DNA of 64,000 bases from Congeria kusceri (taxonomy: Eukaryota > Mollusca > Bivalvia > Myida > Dreissenidae). The stretch lies in assembly GCA_027627225.1 (NCBI GenBank), contig CM051026.1, forward strand, positions 4,297,915-4,361,914, in the 5' to 3' direction. Both the position numbers and the translations under genes were made by a program. The notes under the pieces were generated by a model. It was not told the DNA's origin. It ran no database searches and worked only from the letters and a program-made list of their open reading frames with translations. This document shows, piece by piece, positions 1 to 10,689 of the stretch (the stretch's first letter is position 1; each line of letters opens with the position of its first letter).

Positions 1-419
1 TACGGAATGTCTGTCTTTCAAACCTTTTTACTATGTCATTCACAGCATTTTGCAAAGAGTAACAGAAAATCTGCACTGGATAATCATTTCGTTCATTAGT
101 TGTGTACTTTAATGAAGATGATTACAGTTACATGAAACACTTACATTGCAAAAGAACCTGAAAGAGGTTAACAAATACATAACACATTATATATTGCAAC
201 ATTATAACAAATGAGATAGTTCATAAAAGGGGGAGATCAATGGATTTACATAATATACTGTACATGTCTGAATATTCAAACTGTATCACATGTTTGTATG
301 TTTCTGCAACGATTATATAAGATCAAGCGTTAAGCTTCATGAGTAGAAAAACATGACCGATCATATAAAGGAGATATACGACCATACTGCAGTACCATGG
401 GCGGGTTCGCTGGAATAGG

Positions 420-845
420 AGTTATCAATATTAACAAGGAATATCAATCATAACAATAGAAATCAGAGGTAACAAGGGAGATCAATTATAACAAGGGAGA
501 CCAATCATAATATGGTTGATCAAAATTATAGCAGGGTAGATAAATTATAACAAGGGATACCAGTCAATATAGGGGAGGTCAGTCACAACAGATGAAATCA
601 ATCATAACAGAGGAGATCAGTCATAAAATCTAAGATCAATCATAACAGCTGATATCATTCATAAAAAAGAAGTCAGTCATAACCGGGGAAATCAATCATA
701 ACAGGTAAAATCAGTAATAACAAGTGAAGGCAATAATTACAGGGGAAATAAATCATACCAGTTGTGAAGAATTAGAACAAGGCCTACGTCAAAAGAGAGA
801 TCAATTGTTAGAGGGGGGAGTTCATCCATAGCCGGAGAGCACAAT
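420..845 (+). repeat. Degenerate ~20-22 bp minisatellite, copy 1
   Basis: Roughly 20 imperfect units around ATCAATCATAACAGGGGAG. Start and end are approximate because units are divergent. The same array occurs in the second duplicon copy. Confidence 0.75.
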
Positions 846-1552
846 GCATAAACAGGCAGTAACTCATAAAAGGGACGTTAAATTACTTCAGAAAACCATG
901 CAGACAAGATATCGGCATGAGTTATGTTTGTGTTGTATAGTTTTTTGTAACCTATTTGAAGACTTGCAAGGTTACCTCCCTTGTAAAAATATTTGCCATT
1001 GTCAACATATTGTGCCAGTTTTATTCTCAATATAATGTCAATTGATTTTAACAATAAAATACTGCTGAACATCATTACGATCCACTGATAGTAAGCTTAG
1101 CATATATAATAGTACGTTAAAGAAAACCAAAAATATGTTAGATGTTCACAATTAAGCATGAAAATCCGAAGATAAACAATTACCGCGGAATAGAGAGACC
1201 ACGACAATAACGAGTTATGGTCAAAACGTAGAGCGACCAAAACGTACAGTGTTTTTATGGTCAAAATGTTCCAAAAATTGGTCAAAACGTACACACATAG
1301 AAGTCAAAACGTACACACATAAAAGTCAAAAGTACAATGTGTTGAAACAGAATAAAATGTAATCTATTTAAGGGCAAATAATTTTATTGTTAATCTGAAT
1401 GGTTGGTTTGTTGACTTCGGAAGTTAAATATTTGTACGCTCTATTTAATTTGTAAAAATTGATTACTATATAGGAACGCATTTTGCAGATCTTTTTATAT
1501 ATCTGTAGACTAATAAAACAAAAATTAATGAAGATTTTGTCACTGTTGTTGT

Positions 1553-2745
1553 TAATTTTGCCCCCCTTCGAAGACGTGGGTGTATCTTGCTTTGCACCTG
1601 TCCGTCCGTCGGTCAGTAGGTCGGTCGGTAGGCCTGTAGACCATTTCGTTTCCGCACGATATCTTGAGAACGCTTTGACCTACAATCATGAAAGTAGGTA
1701 CGCTGGTTACTTGGGAGAAAAGGAAGAACCCTACACATTTTGAGGTCAGCAGGTCAAAGGTCAAGGTCACCGTTGCTAAACATAGAAAAAGGTTTCCCCT
1801 TAATAACTTGAGAATGCATTGAGATATTTTAATGAAACTTTATACACAGATACGTTACATCAAGACCTTGCTTGGGATTGCATATAGCGTGGGTGGGATC
1901 AAGGTGAAGGTCACCGTTACTAAAAATAGAAAAACGGTTTCCGCTCAATAACTTGAGATCGTAGTGGTTATTTCAATGAAACTTCACACATAGATACCTT
2001 ATATTGAGACCTCTCTTGGCATTGCATATGGGGTGGGTGGGGTCAAGGTCACCATTACTAAAAATAGAAAAACCGTTTCCACTCAATAACTTGAGAACGC
2101 ATTGAGATATTTTAATGAAACTTTATACATAGATACCTTACAACAAGACCTCGCTTGGGATTGCATATGGGGTGAGTTGGGTCAAGGTCAAGGTCACCGT
2201 TACTACAAATATAAAAACGGTTTTACGCTCAATAACTTGAGAACGCATCAAGATATTTTTATGAAACTTCATACATAGATACCTTATATTGAGACCTCGC
2301 TTGGGATTGCATATGGGTATGTGGGGTCATTGTCAAGGTCAACATTATTAAAAATAGTAAAACACGGTTTAAGCACAATAACTTGAGAACGCATCAAGAT
2401 ATTTCAATGAAACTTCATACATATATACTTTATATAGAGACTTCGCTTGGGATTGCATATGGAATGGGTGGAGTCAAGGTCACTGTTGCTAAAAATAGAA
2501 AAACAGTTTCAGTTCAATAACTTCAGAACGCATCGTGATATTTCAATGAAACTTCGTACATAGTTACCTTATATCGAGACCTCTCTTGGGATTTCATATG
2601 GGGTGGGTGGGGTCAAGGTCACCATTACTTAAAATCGAAAAACGGTTTCCGCTCAATAATTTGAGAACACATTGAGATATTTTAATGAAACGTCATACAT
2701 GGATACCATATATTCTCGAGACCTCGCTTGGGATTGCATATTAAA
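1553..2745 (+). repeat. Tandem block, ~135-148 bp units, family A (about 7 copies)
   Basis: Opens with a CCGTCCGTCGGTC run at about 1600, then units marked by CAATAACTTGAGAACGCA at about 1800, 1948, 2085, 2232, 2380, 2515 and 2656. Other phrases are ATGAAACTTCATACATAGAT, CCTCGCTTGGGATTGCATAT and GGTCAAGGTCACCGTTACTA. Related blocks lie at 17340-17560, 38430-39345, 47515-48070 and 52150-52325. Confidence 0.8.
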
Positions 2746-2749
2746 ACAA

Positions 2750-4000
2750 ATTCTCAACAATTGCACGTATTCACAACTTGTCTGCAAGGGGGGGGGCATA
2801 CATGTTTTACAAACATCTCTTGTTTTATTTCATTTTTTATAAAACAAAATGGTTCTGCCAATGGATGGTTTGAGGAAGTAGTTACAAATAAAACCTATTT
2901 TAGAAATGTCATTTATTTCCATCACACATGTATATTGTGGGGTTAACAGCTAAATCACAACGTACTGCTATACATAGAGGTCACTATTATATTTCATCAT
3001 TTTACATTCATTTTAATTAGTTTTAATTGTTTATACTTTTTGTACATTTGTCAGTATGATACTAGGGATTCATTTCTTCATTAATAACTTACTCTCTAGA
3101 ATCCATATATTAAATCTAATTACCACGGTATTTGGACCAAATCACACCTACCAGTATCTTGTATATTGTCAACACAAAGTGTCAAAATACATACATGTAC
3201 CAATTAACGCAGTAATCAATTGGAGATATGGTCTCTAATTGAGAAAATTTCCCAGAGTTTACTTCTCAGTCATACATGATGGGTCCATGCATGTTTATGC
3301 AAGTCTTTTGATGTATCATAAATATATGCATTTTTTTGCATAATGAAGCAGCATTTTTTTAGCACACAGCTGTTTATAATAAATGTACATATTTTCATTT
3401 TATAAGCCAATATTTAAATGGATGAATGAAGTTTAAATGATGTTAAATAATATATATAGTCTCTGGTAATTTTTGTATGAATGACCATGTAACAATTGTA
3501 TTTTGATATTTTAATATTGGCTATATAAACATGGATGAGATGAAGTATATATCAATATATATAGTGTAATGCATAATAGAAATGAATGTGTTGTTTTTTC
3601 GCTTACAAATGTCAATGAAATTGATGATATTTGGATTTTGGGCAACTATGATATGTTACATTTTAACTTCACTCTTGAAGCAATACAAAAATTCCTTACA
3701 ACATTTCAACATATTCTTTGTTATTTCATTATTATTTTTTTTTAATCATAAGAGTTCTCCCCTGTGATATGATACATTTGAAAGTAGCCAAAATAAAGTT
3801 ACTGCTAAAAGCATTTATCAATTTTAAAAATAATGAAAGATATGATTAGCTCTTACATCTTCTTTAATCTTATTTAAATGTTGTTGTTTTTTTCTCTAAG
3901 TCTTGCTTTTGACCAAACTGCTGATGTTTTCAATATGCATTTTTGAGATCTAAAATAAAATAAAAAAATGTAATAAACAAATTTTAAAGCCCGTCAAAGG
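2750..4000. other. AT-rich sequence without recognised genes
   Basis: Ends of the preceding block show TTTTACAAACATCTCTTGTT at about 2797-2816, which resembles 28096-28113 and may be a family terminus. The rest is AT-rich with short chance frames. Confidence 0.5.
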
Positions 4001-4004
4001 TACG

Positions 4005-4190
4005 TTTTGACTTATTGTAGGTACGTTTTGACCATGTACGTTTTGGTCATGGTACGTTTTGACCATGTACGTTTTGGTCATGGTACGTTTTGACCATGTA
4101 CGTTTTGTCATGATACGTTTTGACCATGTACGTTTTGTCATGGTACGTTTTGACCATGTACGTTTTGTCATGGTACGTTTTGACCAGATC
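4005..4190. repeat. ~30 bp tandem repeat of GTACGTTTTGACC/GTACGTTTTGGTC
   Basis: About ten half-units of 15-16 bp alternate in two forms. The minus-strand frame across it (MTKRTWSKR repeats) is a product of the repeat, not a gene. Confidence 0.85.
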
Positions 4191-5690
4191 CCAGAATAAC
4201 GATGCCGAGTATACTTCAGACTTCAGTAATGCTACAAGTACGAGGCACAGGTGCCGGTAACAATCATGTTTATTTATGTTGAGAACTATGTTTTATTGTA
4301 GTGTTTATATGTATGGAACATACCGGTAAATAAACATTGTTACAGGCATGGGTGAGTAATGCCTAGCTCACAATTAAACAGACACCCATCCAATTTTCCT
4401 GAGTTTAAGCAGGGAGAAAATAATCGGAGACGAATCCCCCGATATATCAGTGACCAGCCAGCAATTTGCCTATTGTTCATGACATTTGCCTAACTTTTAG
4501 CCCATTTTTGGTTTGCGTCCGGCCAGCATTTGCCCAATGTGCAACTGCACTAGCCTGAAGTTATGACCTCTATCCCCCTGCTACACTAATTCTGTTTACA
4601 TGCTGATGTCTGCTTGATTATATGACATTATTTATTCCAATGTTTTTGATTGTGAACTTGTGAAATTGAATAAGGAATTCATTAGGGGCATAAAATTAAA
4701 GGGTAAATGTAAAAATGAAATATTTTAAAATGCATGTTCGCATTTCCTAGCAAGCACTTATATTTGTTGTTAAACACATTTAAATTGTTGTAGCGTATAA
4801 ACTCCTCCCTTAAAATCGCCGCATTTGATTGGTTAATGAGATCGTTGTGGGCGGAACTACATTGTTCAGTCATTTGTCAATTACACTGATGAAAGTGAGA
4901 TCTTATTGATCAATTCAGCGTTAGTTTATGACCCTTCGGTTAAAGATCTGTGCAATTTGATAAAGGGATTAAGGGTTGTCACTTTGAAAATTAAGGCATG
5001 TCGGCTTTCTTTAAGCATGTTGGCAAATGGCTTACTGCTTTGAAGGCATGTTAGGCCCGTCAAGTGAAACAGGCCTGCTGGAAACCTTGTGCACTGTTAA
5101 ATAATTGATTATTATATAATTATTTGGCATAACAAAATGCATACAGCTAATAAGTGTTGCCATTATCATTTCTTATTTTTAAAAGAAGTCTAAATAGCAT
5201 TAAATGTGTATAATGTGTGGCCAGACATGTCTAACTGTCGGACAGGTATCTTGTTGTCTTCAGCTTTGTACCCAAAATTTGGATTCCAATAAAATGAATT
5301 TTTTTAACTTAGTTCAAATAAATAATTTTTGTAGGAATGATTCTTACAAGTAGGTAGCGGGAAAGGAAACAAACCATATTTTATTTTAGGCCTATTGGAA
5401 CACAGAACTTAAACTCCTATACATTCAATGTGAGTCACACACACGCCTGCACCCCAATTTCAGCAAACAAGCAGTTCGTCACTTTAGTTCAAGAGCTCTA
5501 TAAGTACTTTTTTATATGGCATTGCAGATATTGAGTTATTGAACTAAGGTGTTGGCACCTGGGGCATTTCCTCTAGAAAGTTCTAATAAGGTCGGATGGC
5601 TCATAATATCAAGGCTGGGCTCATAGATGTTCAAGGTAGGAAGCCCAGTTGGCTCGCCCTGATTGTTAGTTTATATCCCTGCATGGTCTC
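4191..5690. other. No recognised gene
   Basis: AT-rich unique-looking sequence. A CCAAT-type word in inverted orientation (GATTGGTTAATG, about 4828) lies near GGGCGG (4850). I do not call a promoter on this alone. Confidence 0.4.
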
Positions 5691-6050
5691 CTGTGTGGTT
5701 GTAACCTGTTGACAAGCACAGATAATGTTTTATGTATTTGCCTTGAAGTACATTTTGGACAATGTTCCAGATTAGGAATGTTGACCGATTTCTAGAAAGT
5801 GAAAATCTGAAATTGCAAATTGTAAATTCTAGGACCAAAAGGCTTGCGATTTTGGATTCCCTGAATATTTATATTGTTCCCAGATTTTGTATAGTTAATT
5901 GATGAACACTGTAACTTTAAGTTTTACACCATTCAGCAATGAGATGTTAGCCTGTGTAATAAGTATCGTTAAATGTGTTGAATCACTTATCAATAAGACT
6001 GTCTAAATGGTGTCAGGTATCAGGTCGGGTAACCCTTCTATCTGGGTTGC

Positions 6051-6397
6051 AAATAATTACTGGGTTCCCTTGATAATAGGTCATCAACCTTTAATACAGC
6101 TTAAAATAACATTAGTTGAAGACTTCGATGTAGTTTTGCTTTTAATTTTAACTTAGCACATTATTACATAAATATATTTGTACTATACAATTATATCTTA
6201 GTACAAAACAATATATTCCTAGCAAATAATTACTGGGTACCCTTGATAATAGGTTATCATCCTTCAATACAGCTTAAAATAACATTGGTTGAAGACTTCA
6301 ATGTATTTTTGTTTTAATTTCAACTTAGCACATTATTACATGAATATATTTGTACTATACAATTATATCTTAGTACAAAACAATATATTCCTAGTTA
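6051..6397 (+). repeat. Recent 173-bp tandem duplication
   Basis: 6051-6223 is followed directly by a near-identical copy from 6224, from AAATAATTACTGGGT to CAATATATTCCTAG. Only scattered substitutions and small gaps separate them. Copy 2 of the duplicon has a single version (about 21790-21905). Confidence 0.85.
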
Positions 6398-6602
6398 CTA
6401 TATGTATACTTAACTCAGCGTTAAGACCGTAACATTTTCAAACGCCTCTATAAATATGCTATTTGATAAAATGAATGGTGACTAGTTTAAGTTCTGTTCA
6501 AGGGAAATAACCATTGTCGGTACCCTGGTAATTCAGCGGCAGGTACTCAGGTATTTATTACTACTTATCCCAGCCCTTAACAGGCAGCTGTCAACTGACC
6601 AG

Positions 6603-6869
6603 TTCTATGTTGTAGCATTTATTGCAGTTAAATGAACTATACGTTTCTATGTTGTAGCATTGATTGCAGTTAAATAAACTATACGTTTTTATGTTGTAGC
6701 ATTTATTGCAGTTAAATGAACTATACGTTTCTATGTTGTAGCATTTATTGCAGTTAAATGAACTATACGTTTCTATGTTGTAGCATTTATTGCAGTTAAA
6801 TGAACTATACGTTGCTATGTTGAAGCATTTATTGCAGTTAAATGAACTATACGTTTCTATGTTGCTCAT
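6603..6869 (+). repeat. 42-bp minisatellite, 6 full units plus a partial
   Basis: Units begin TTCTATGTTGTAGCATT at 6603, 6645, 6687, 6729, 6771, 6813 and (partial) 6855. Because 42 is a multiple of 3, both strands show repeat-coded frames that are not genes. It sits about 50 bp upstream of the EGF-like exon acceptor and is absent as an array from duplicon copy 2. Confidence 0.9.
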
Positions 6870-6921
6870 GATTTTGAAAGTGAAGTCAACAGTGTTTCTG
6901 TGTAATTACAGGGTGCTGCAG

Positions 6922-7021
6922 GCTACACCTCTGATGGCACCTGTACATGTGACCGGAACTTTGGAGGACCGCCCTTTGACGTACTTTGATGACTGCCACC
7001 TACAACCAAACTGCACACAAG
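6922..7021 (+). pseudogene. EGF-like exon, duplicon copy 1, with a 2-bp frameshift
   Basis: The acceptor ends CTGCAG and the donor is CAAG|gtttgt. Reading GC + TAC gives YTSDGTCTCDRNFGGPPFD, after which two bases are missing compared with the copy at 22197-22297. Past the gap the frame resumes as YFDDCHLQPNCTQ. The intact exon would be 102 bp and symmetrical (phase 1-1), typical of extracellular modules; this one is 100 bp. The cysteine spacing (CTC, CHLQPNC) suggests part of an EGF-like module of a secreted or membrane protein. The frameshift makes this copy non-functional unless corrected by an unseen splice choice. An alternative upstream acceptor exists at 6910-6911. Confidence 0.6.
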
Positions 7022-7114
7022 GTTTGTTGTGTTGAATACAAAAAAAAACTACAAAACTACCAGCAGACTTAGCATACTTTCACAGGGTTGGCAAAATCCT
7101 GTATTGCCTTATTT

Positions 7115-7975
7115 TTCAGTTTTTATGTCCCCGGCATCTTGATGCAGGAGGCATATAGTGATTGTCCTTCCCTCCGTGACAAGGTTAAGTAGATTTTACC
7201 GTTTTGTCTAGCACCAACTACGCGTATTACAACACTTAGATACTTACACAGTTGTTACTTACGACCATTCCCAATCCACCCACATCACCCAACCTCAACT
7301 TGACCTTGACCTTGAACTAATTATGCTCCCCTTTGAAGAAGTGGAGGTATATGGCTTTGCACCTGTCGGTCAGCTGGTTGATCTGTCTGTAGACCATTTT
7401 GTTACTGCATGATATCTAGAGAACGCTTTGACCTACGATTTTATAATTTGGTATGCTGGTTACTTGCGAGGAAAGGAAGACGCCTATTGATTTTGAGGTC
7501 AAGGTCACATGGGCTTGTAACATGAAATTCGTGTCCGCACAATATCTAGAGAACGCTTTAACCTACAATCATTTTAGTTGGTATGCTGGTTACTTGGGAG
7601 GAAAGGAAGACGCCTATTAATTTTGAGGTCAACAGGTCAAAGGTCAAGGTCACAGGATTGTAACATGAACATTGTTTTCTCCATATACCATTTTGTTTCC
7701 GTAGGATATCTACAGAACGCTTGGACCTATGATCATCCAAGTTACTATGCTGGTTACTCGGGAGGAAATGAAGAAGCCTATGGGTAACTAGATTTTACCG
7801 TTGCGTCTAATACCAACACCGCTTACTACAACAATTGGATATTTACACATTTGTTACTTATTACCATTCCCAATCCACCCATATCACCCACCCTCACTTT
7901 TACCTTGACTTTGATCTAATTTGGACTAAGAAATGGGCTATCCAGCATCAACCGGGGCATGTGTGTTTATCAAAT
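7115..7975 (+). repeat. Nested tandem blocks upstream and downstream of a GTCC/CTGT-rich start
   Basis: An outer module (7118-7320 and 7790-7970) begins with GTCCCCGGCATCTTGATGC and GAGGCATATAGTGATTG. Inside it a second family (7319-7790) has three ~120 bp units with TATCTAGAGAACGCTTTGACC and GGTATGCTGGTTACTTG. The inner family is also present at 1553-1770. The outer module recurs inverted at 60005-60245. Confidence 0.7.
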
Positions 7976-8584
7976 ACAGAATCTTGTTGACAAATGATTT
8001 TGCTGCTTTTCAGTAATTTGCAGTAGTAATAAGTAATTGTGGCAAGATTTCACTTGTCCATACATGCTTTGGGATAAGCTGGGCAATACACTACAGACAA
8101 TTGATTTCGACAACCCTGTTCCGATAGCTGTGAACGTTCTAAAAATGCAGAGTGGGCTGATACTATTTCAATCAGCATACAGTAAGATATAAATTAGGTT
8201 ATCATGTACTCTATCATGGCATCACATGATCTCATGTATAAAAATCACGTGACAGTGAGTGCCAAGGTTCAATGTAAGAAGCACAGGACGTCGAGGATCA
8301 TCGTCCACAATGACCTTGAAAATGTTAGAGGTCAGATTAATGACGTAAAAGATTTATCTCAAAGTTAGATAGTGGTGATACAGGATTTCAACTAGTCCAC
8401 TGTGTCACGTACTAAATGGACCAGATTCTGGACTGTGATTTTCGATCTCTCTGCTTGAAATGACCCTGTATGTCACCAGGTATGGTAATGATACAGGGCC
8501 ATTAAACTTTGTGTTCCTAAGTATCAATTCATTCATACCGGTACATATCAAATAAAAGGTTAATTTGTGTTATGTTGGTCCAGC

Positions 8585-9026
8585 TTAAAGGGACCTGTTC
8601 ACAGATTAGCAACTAGACAATTTTCAAACATTTTGTCATAGGTCTCAAAATGAAAAATACATTATATATAAACGAGCGAAATAACACTACTGACAAAGAA
8701 ATATATTGGAAATATAGAGTCGTTTATGAAAAAATATCAATTGAAATGGATACAATTATAAAGCGTTCCGTAATGCTTTTTATCAGTATTTTGGAAAACA
8801 CATGTATTTACATAGTGTTAAAAATTCACTACCATGACTATTAGTCAGAATAGCCGAGTGATTGGTCTGATATTTTATCGCAGCAGTCGTAGGTTCGAGT
8901 CCTGGCGAAGGCAAATCTTTTTATTATTCTTTTTTCTTTATATAGTTTTTGTTTATGGTTTAGGTTTTGCAGTTCTGACATTAATTATGTTTTTTAATAC
9001 AAAAATATATGAACAAGTCCCTTTAA
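8585..9026. mobile_element. TTAA-flanked terminal-inverted-repeat element with internal tRNA-like A and B boxes
   Basis: The left end TTAAAGGGACCTGTTCA (8585-8601) and right end TGAACAAGTCCCTTTAA (9010-9026) are inverted repeats with one mismatch. TTAA at both ends is consistent with a TTAA target-site duplication. Inside, TAGCCGAGTGATTGG (8851-8865) resembles a Pol III A box and GGTTCGAGTCC (8892-8902) is a perfect B box. The paralogous site in duplicon copy 2 (about 22966-22990) is empty. No transposase is encoded, so mobilisation would be in trans. Superfamily is uncertain; TTAA suggests piggyBac- or Kolobok-like. Confidence 0.8.
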
Positions 9027-9794
9027 AATGCAAAGCACATCCGGGCCACCTCATTAATATTTCCACAAAAACCTCAGCACCAAAAAAGTTTGCAATAACA
9101 TTTAAGGCAGAATATGAAGACAATGTTTTCGTATCCACATTGGTCGTTAATAGATATTAGTAAGCAATTATAAGTGAAATGCATATCGGGACATTTAAAG
9201 TTTTTTATGTATCATAACAATAATAGAAAAATAAAAAGGCAGGTATAAAAATGGTCCCTTTAAATGACAGTCACATGCTACTTGATATATGTGCCACCTT
9301 ATTAGGACAATGATCTTTCTAAATCTCAATAACTAAGTGATTTAAATCGTTATCTGAGTGTTTATCATAGAAATGGTGATGCAGACAGATGCAGTTTAAA
9401 TTGGTTTGATTAGTTGACGTGTTCTAAATTCATATCAATAGATAATTTACTTGTGCACGAACAATAAAGGCCTCTCCTGAAACTAGTTAATCTCGCTCTG
9501 GATGGTTTTCTTATGCGCATGTGTACTGGAAGAATTTTACTCCGTCGAGCCTATATTCTGGCTGATTGATTGACATTGTATAATCACATACCAGACAATT
9601 TAATTTTAGCAATTTAATCACAAAATACCGGCTGAAAGCATTTCCATATTGTATTGCTGACCCGTATATTAAATGGACTAAACTGCAGATGGTCCAAACG
9701 TAAAAACTAAAGAAAATTGTCAACAATACATGATTTCCTTAAATAATTGTATTGACCCCATTAAAAAATTTGACAAGCATGTTTTTATTTACTT

Positions 9795-10560
9795 GAAAAA
9801 CAATTATTATACCCCCAAAAACAAAGTTTAGGGGGGGTATATAGGAGTGAGCTTGTCATTCTTTTGGTTTCCGGATTATAACTCGAGAAAGGCTTGACAT
9901 ATTCAAATGTTACAAATGTGTAACAGCATAGAATACAGGTTAAGTTCAATGTAGGTTACACATGGTTTCCGGATGATAACTCAAGACATATTCAAATACT
10001 TTTTGGTACACATGTGACATCATACAATACAGTTCAAATTTGATGTTGGCTACAAACCACTAAATTTTGACAGAGTTATGGCCCCTTTTCGACTTATAAT
10101 TCCCTAAAAACAAGATTTTTTATGATAACTCAAGAATGGCTTGACATATTCAAATAATTCTTGGTATACATGTGAAGCATCAGAAAATACTGGTCAATTT
10201 CGAATTTGGTTACAAACTACTAAATTTTGACAGAGCTATGGCCCTTTATTTGACTTAAATTCCCTAAAAACATGGCCCCCTGACGATAAATCAACAGTGA
10301 CTTGACATATTTAAATAATTATTGTTACACATGTGTAGCATCATAAAATACAGGTCGAGTTCGACTTTGGTTACAAACCACTAAATTTTGACACAGTTAT
10401 GGCCCCCCTATTTGACTTAAATTCCCGAAAAATATGGACAACAACTCATGAAAGGCTTCATATATTTAACTTATTTTTGGTACATAAGTGTAACATCATA
10501 AAATACAGATCAAGTTTAACTTTGGTTACAAACCACTAAATGTTGACAGAGTTATGGCTC
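9795..10560 (+). repeat. Tandem block, ~160 bp units, family B (about 5 copies)
   Basis: Starts with a short inverted repeat (TACCCCCAAAAACAAAGTTT then AGGGGGGGTATA). Units contain GATAACTCAAG, GCTTGACATATTCAAAT, GGTTACAAACCACTAAAT and GACAGAGTTATGGCCCC. Confidence 0.75.
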
Positions 10561-10689
10561 CTGTTGGAATTTTTTTTTTCAAATACACTGTTGACCATTC
10601 TCTGTCCATTTCTTTCGAATGGATGCCATATTTTTGTGACAAGGCCATATTGTGGGGGTATATCGGTAACTCATGTGAGAATTCCAGTA

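Larger units (their letters stand above)
1210..4190. mobile_element. Possible foldback-type element with short-repeat inverted ends
   Basis: GGTCAAAACGTAC and variants recur at 1217-1335. The reverse complement GTACGTTTTGACC recurs in tandem at 4005-4190. Inverted ends built of short tandem units are typical of foldback elements. The interior (about 3 kb) contains an unrelated tandem block (1553-2745) and AT-rich sequence, with no transposase frame. Ends were not confirmed by a target-site duplication. Confidence 0.35.
1..9780 (+). repeat. Segmental (tandem) duplication, copy 1, truncated by window start
   Basis: Many blocks align in the same order to 14763-24290: 1-330 with 14763-15085, 850-1110 with 15905-16140, 5690-6060 with 20040-20440, 6110-6590 with 21790-22090, 6880-7100 with 22150-22390, 7975-8560 with 22400-22960, and 9250-9560 with 23215-23330 plus 24055-24260. 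Between the blocks each copy has its own insertions. The duplicated unit includes the EGF-like exon. Confidence 0.8.

Noticed and set aside
1552..1770. Frames rich in RPTDRPTDRRTD or SVRPSVS
   Set aside because: GTCC/GGAC microsatellite runs at the start of repeat families translate this way; the same occurs at 10526-10792 and 16751-17159.
3950..4171. Minus-strand frame MTKRTWSKR repeats
   Set aside because: Translation of the short GTACGTTTTGACC tandem repeat.
4828..4856. Promoter with inverted CCAAT and GC box
   Set aside because: Two short words only, no transcript start or gene in a sensible position.
6591..6869. Minus-strand frame with YSSFNCNKCYNIET repeats
   Set aside because: Translation of the 42-bp minisatellite; the cysteine pattern is a by-product of the unit.
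8834..9160. 108-codon + strand frame
   Set aside because: It runs across the tRNA-like part and right end of the TTAA element and out the other side, so it is a chance frame.
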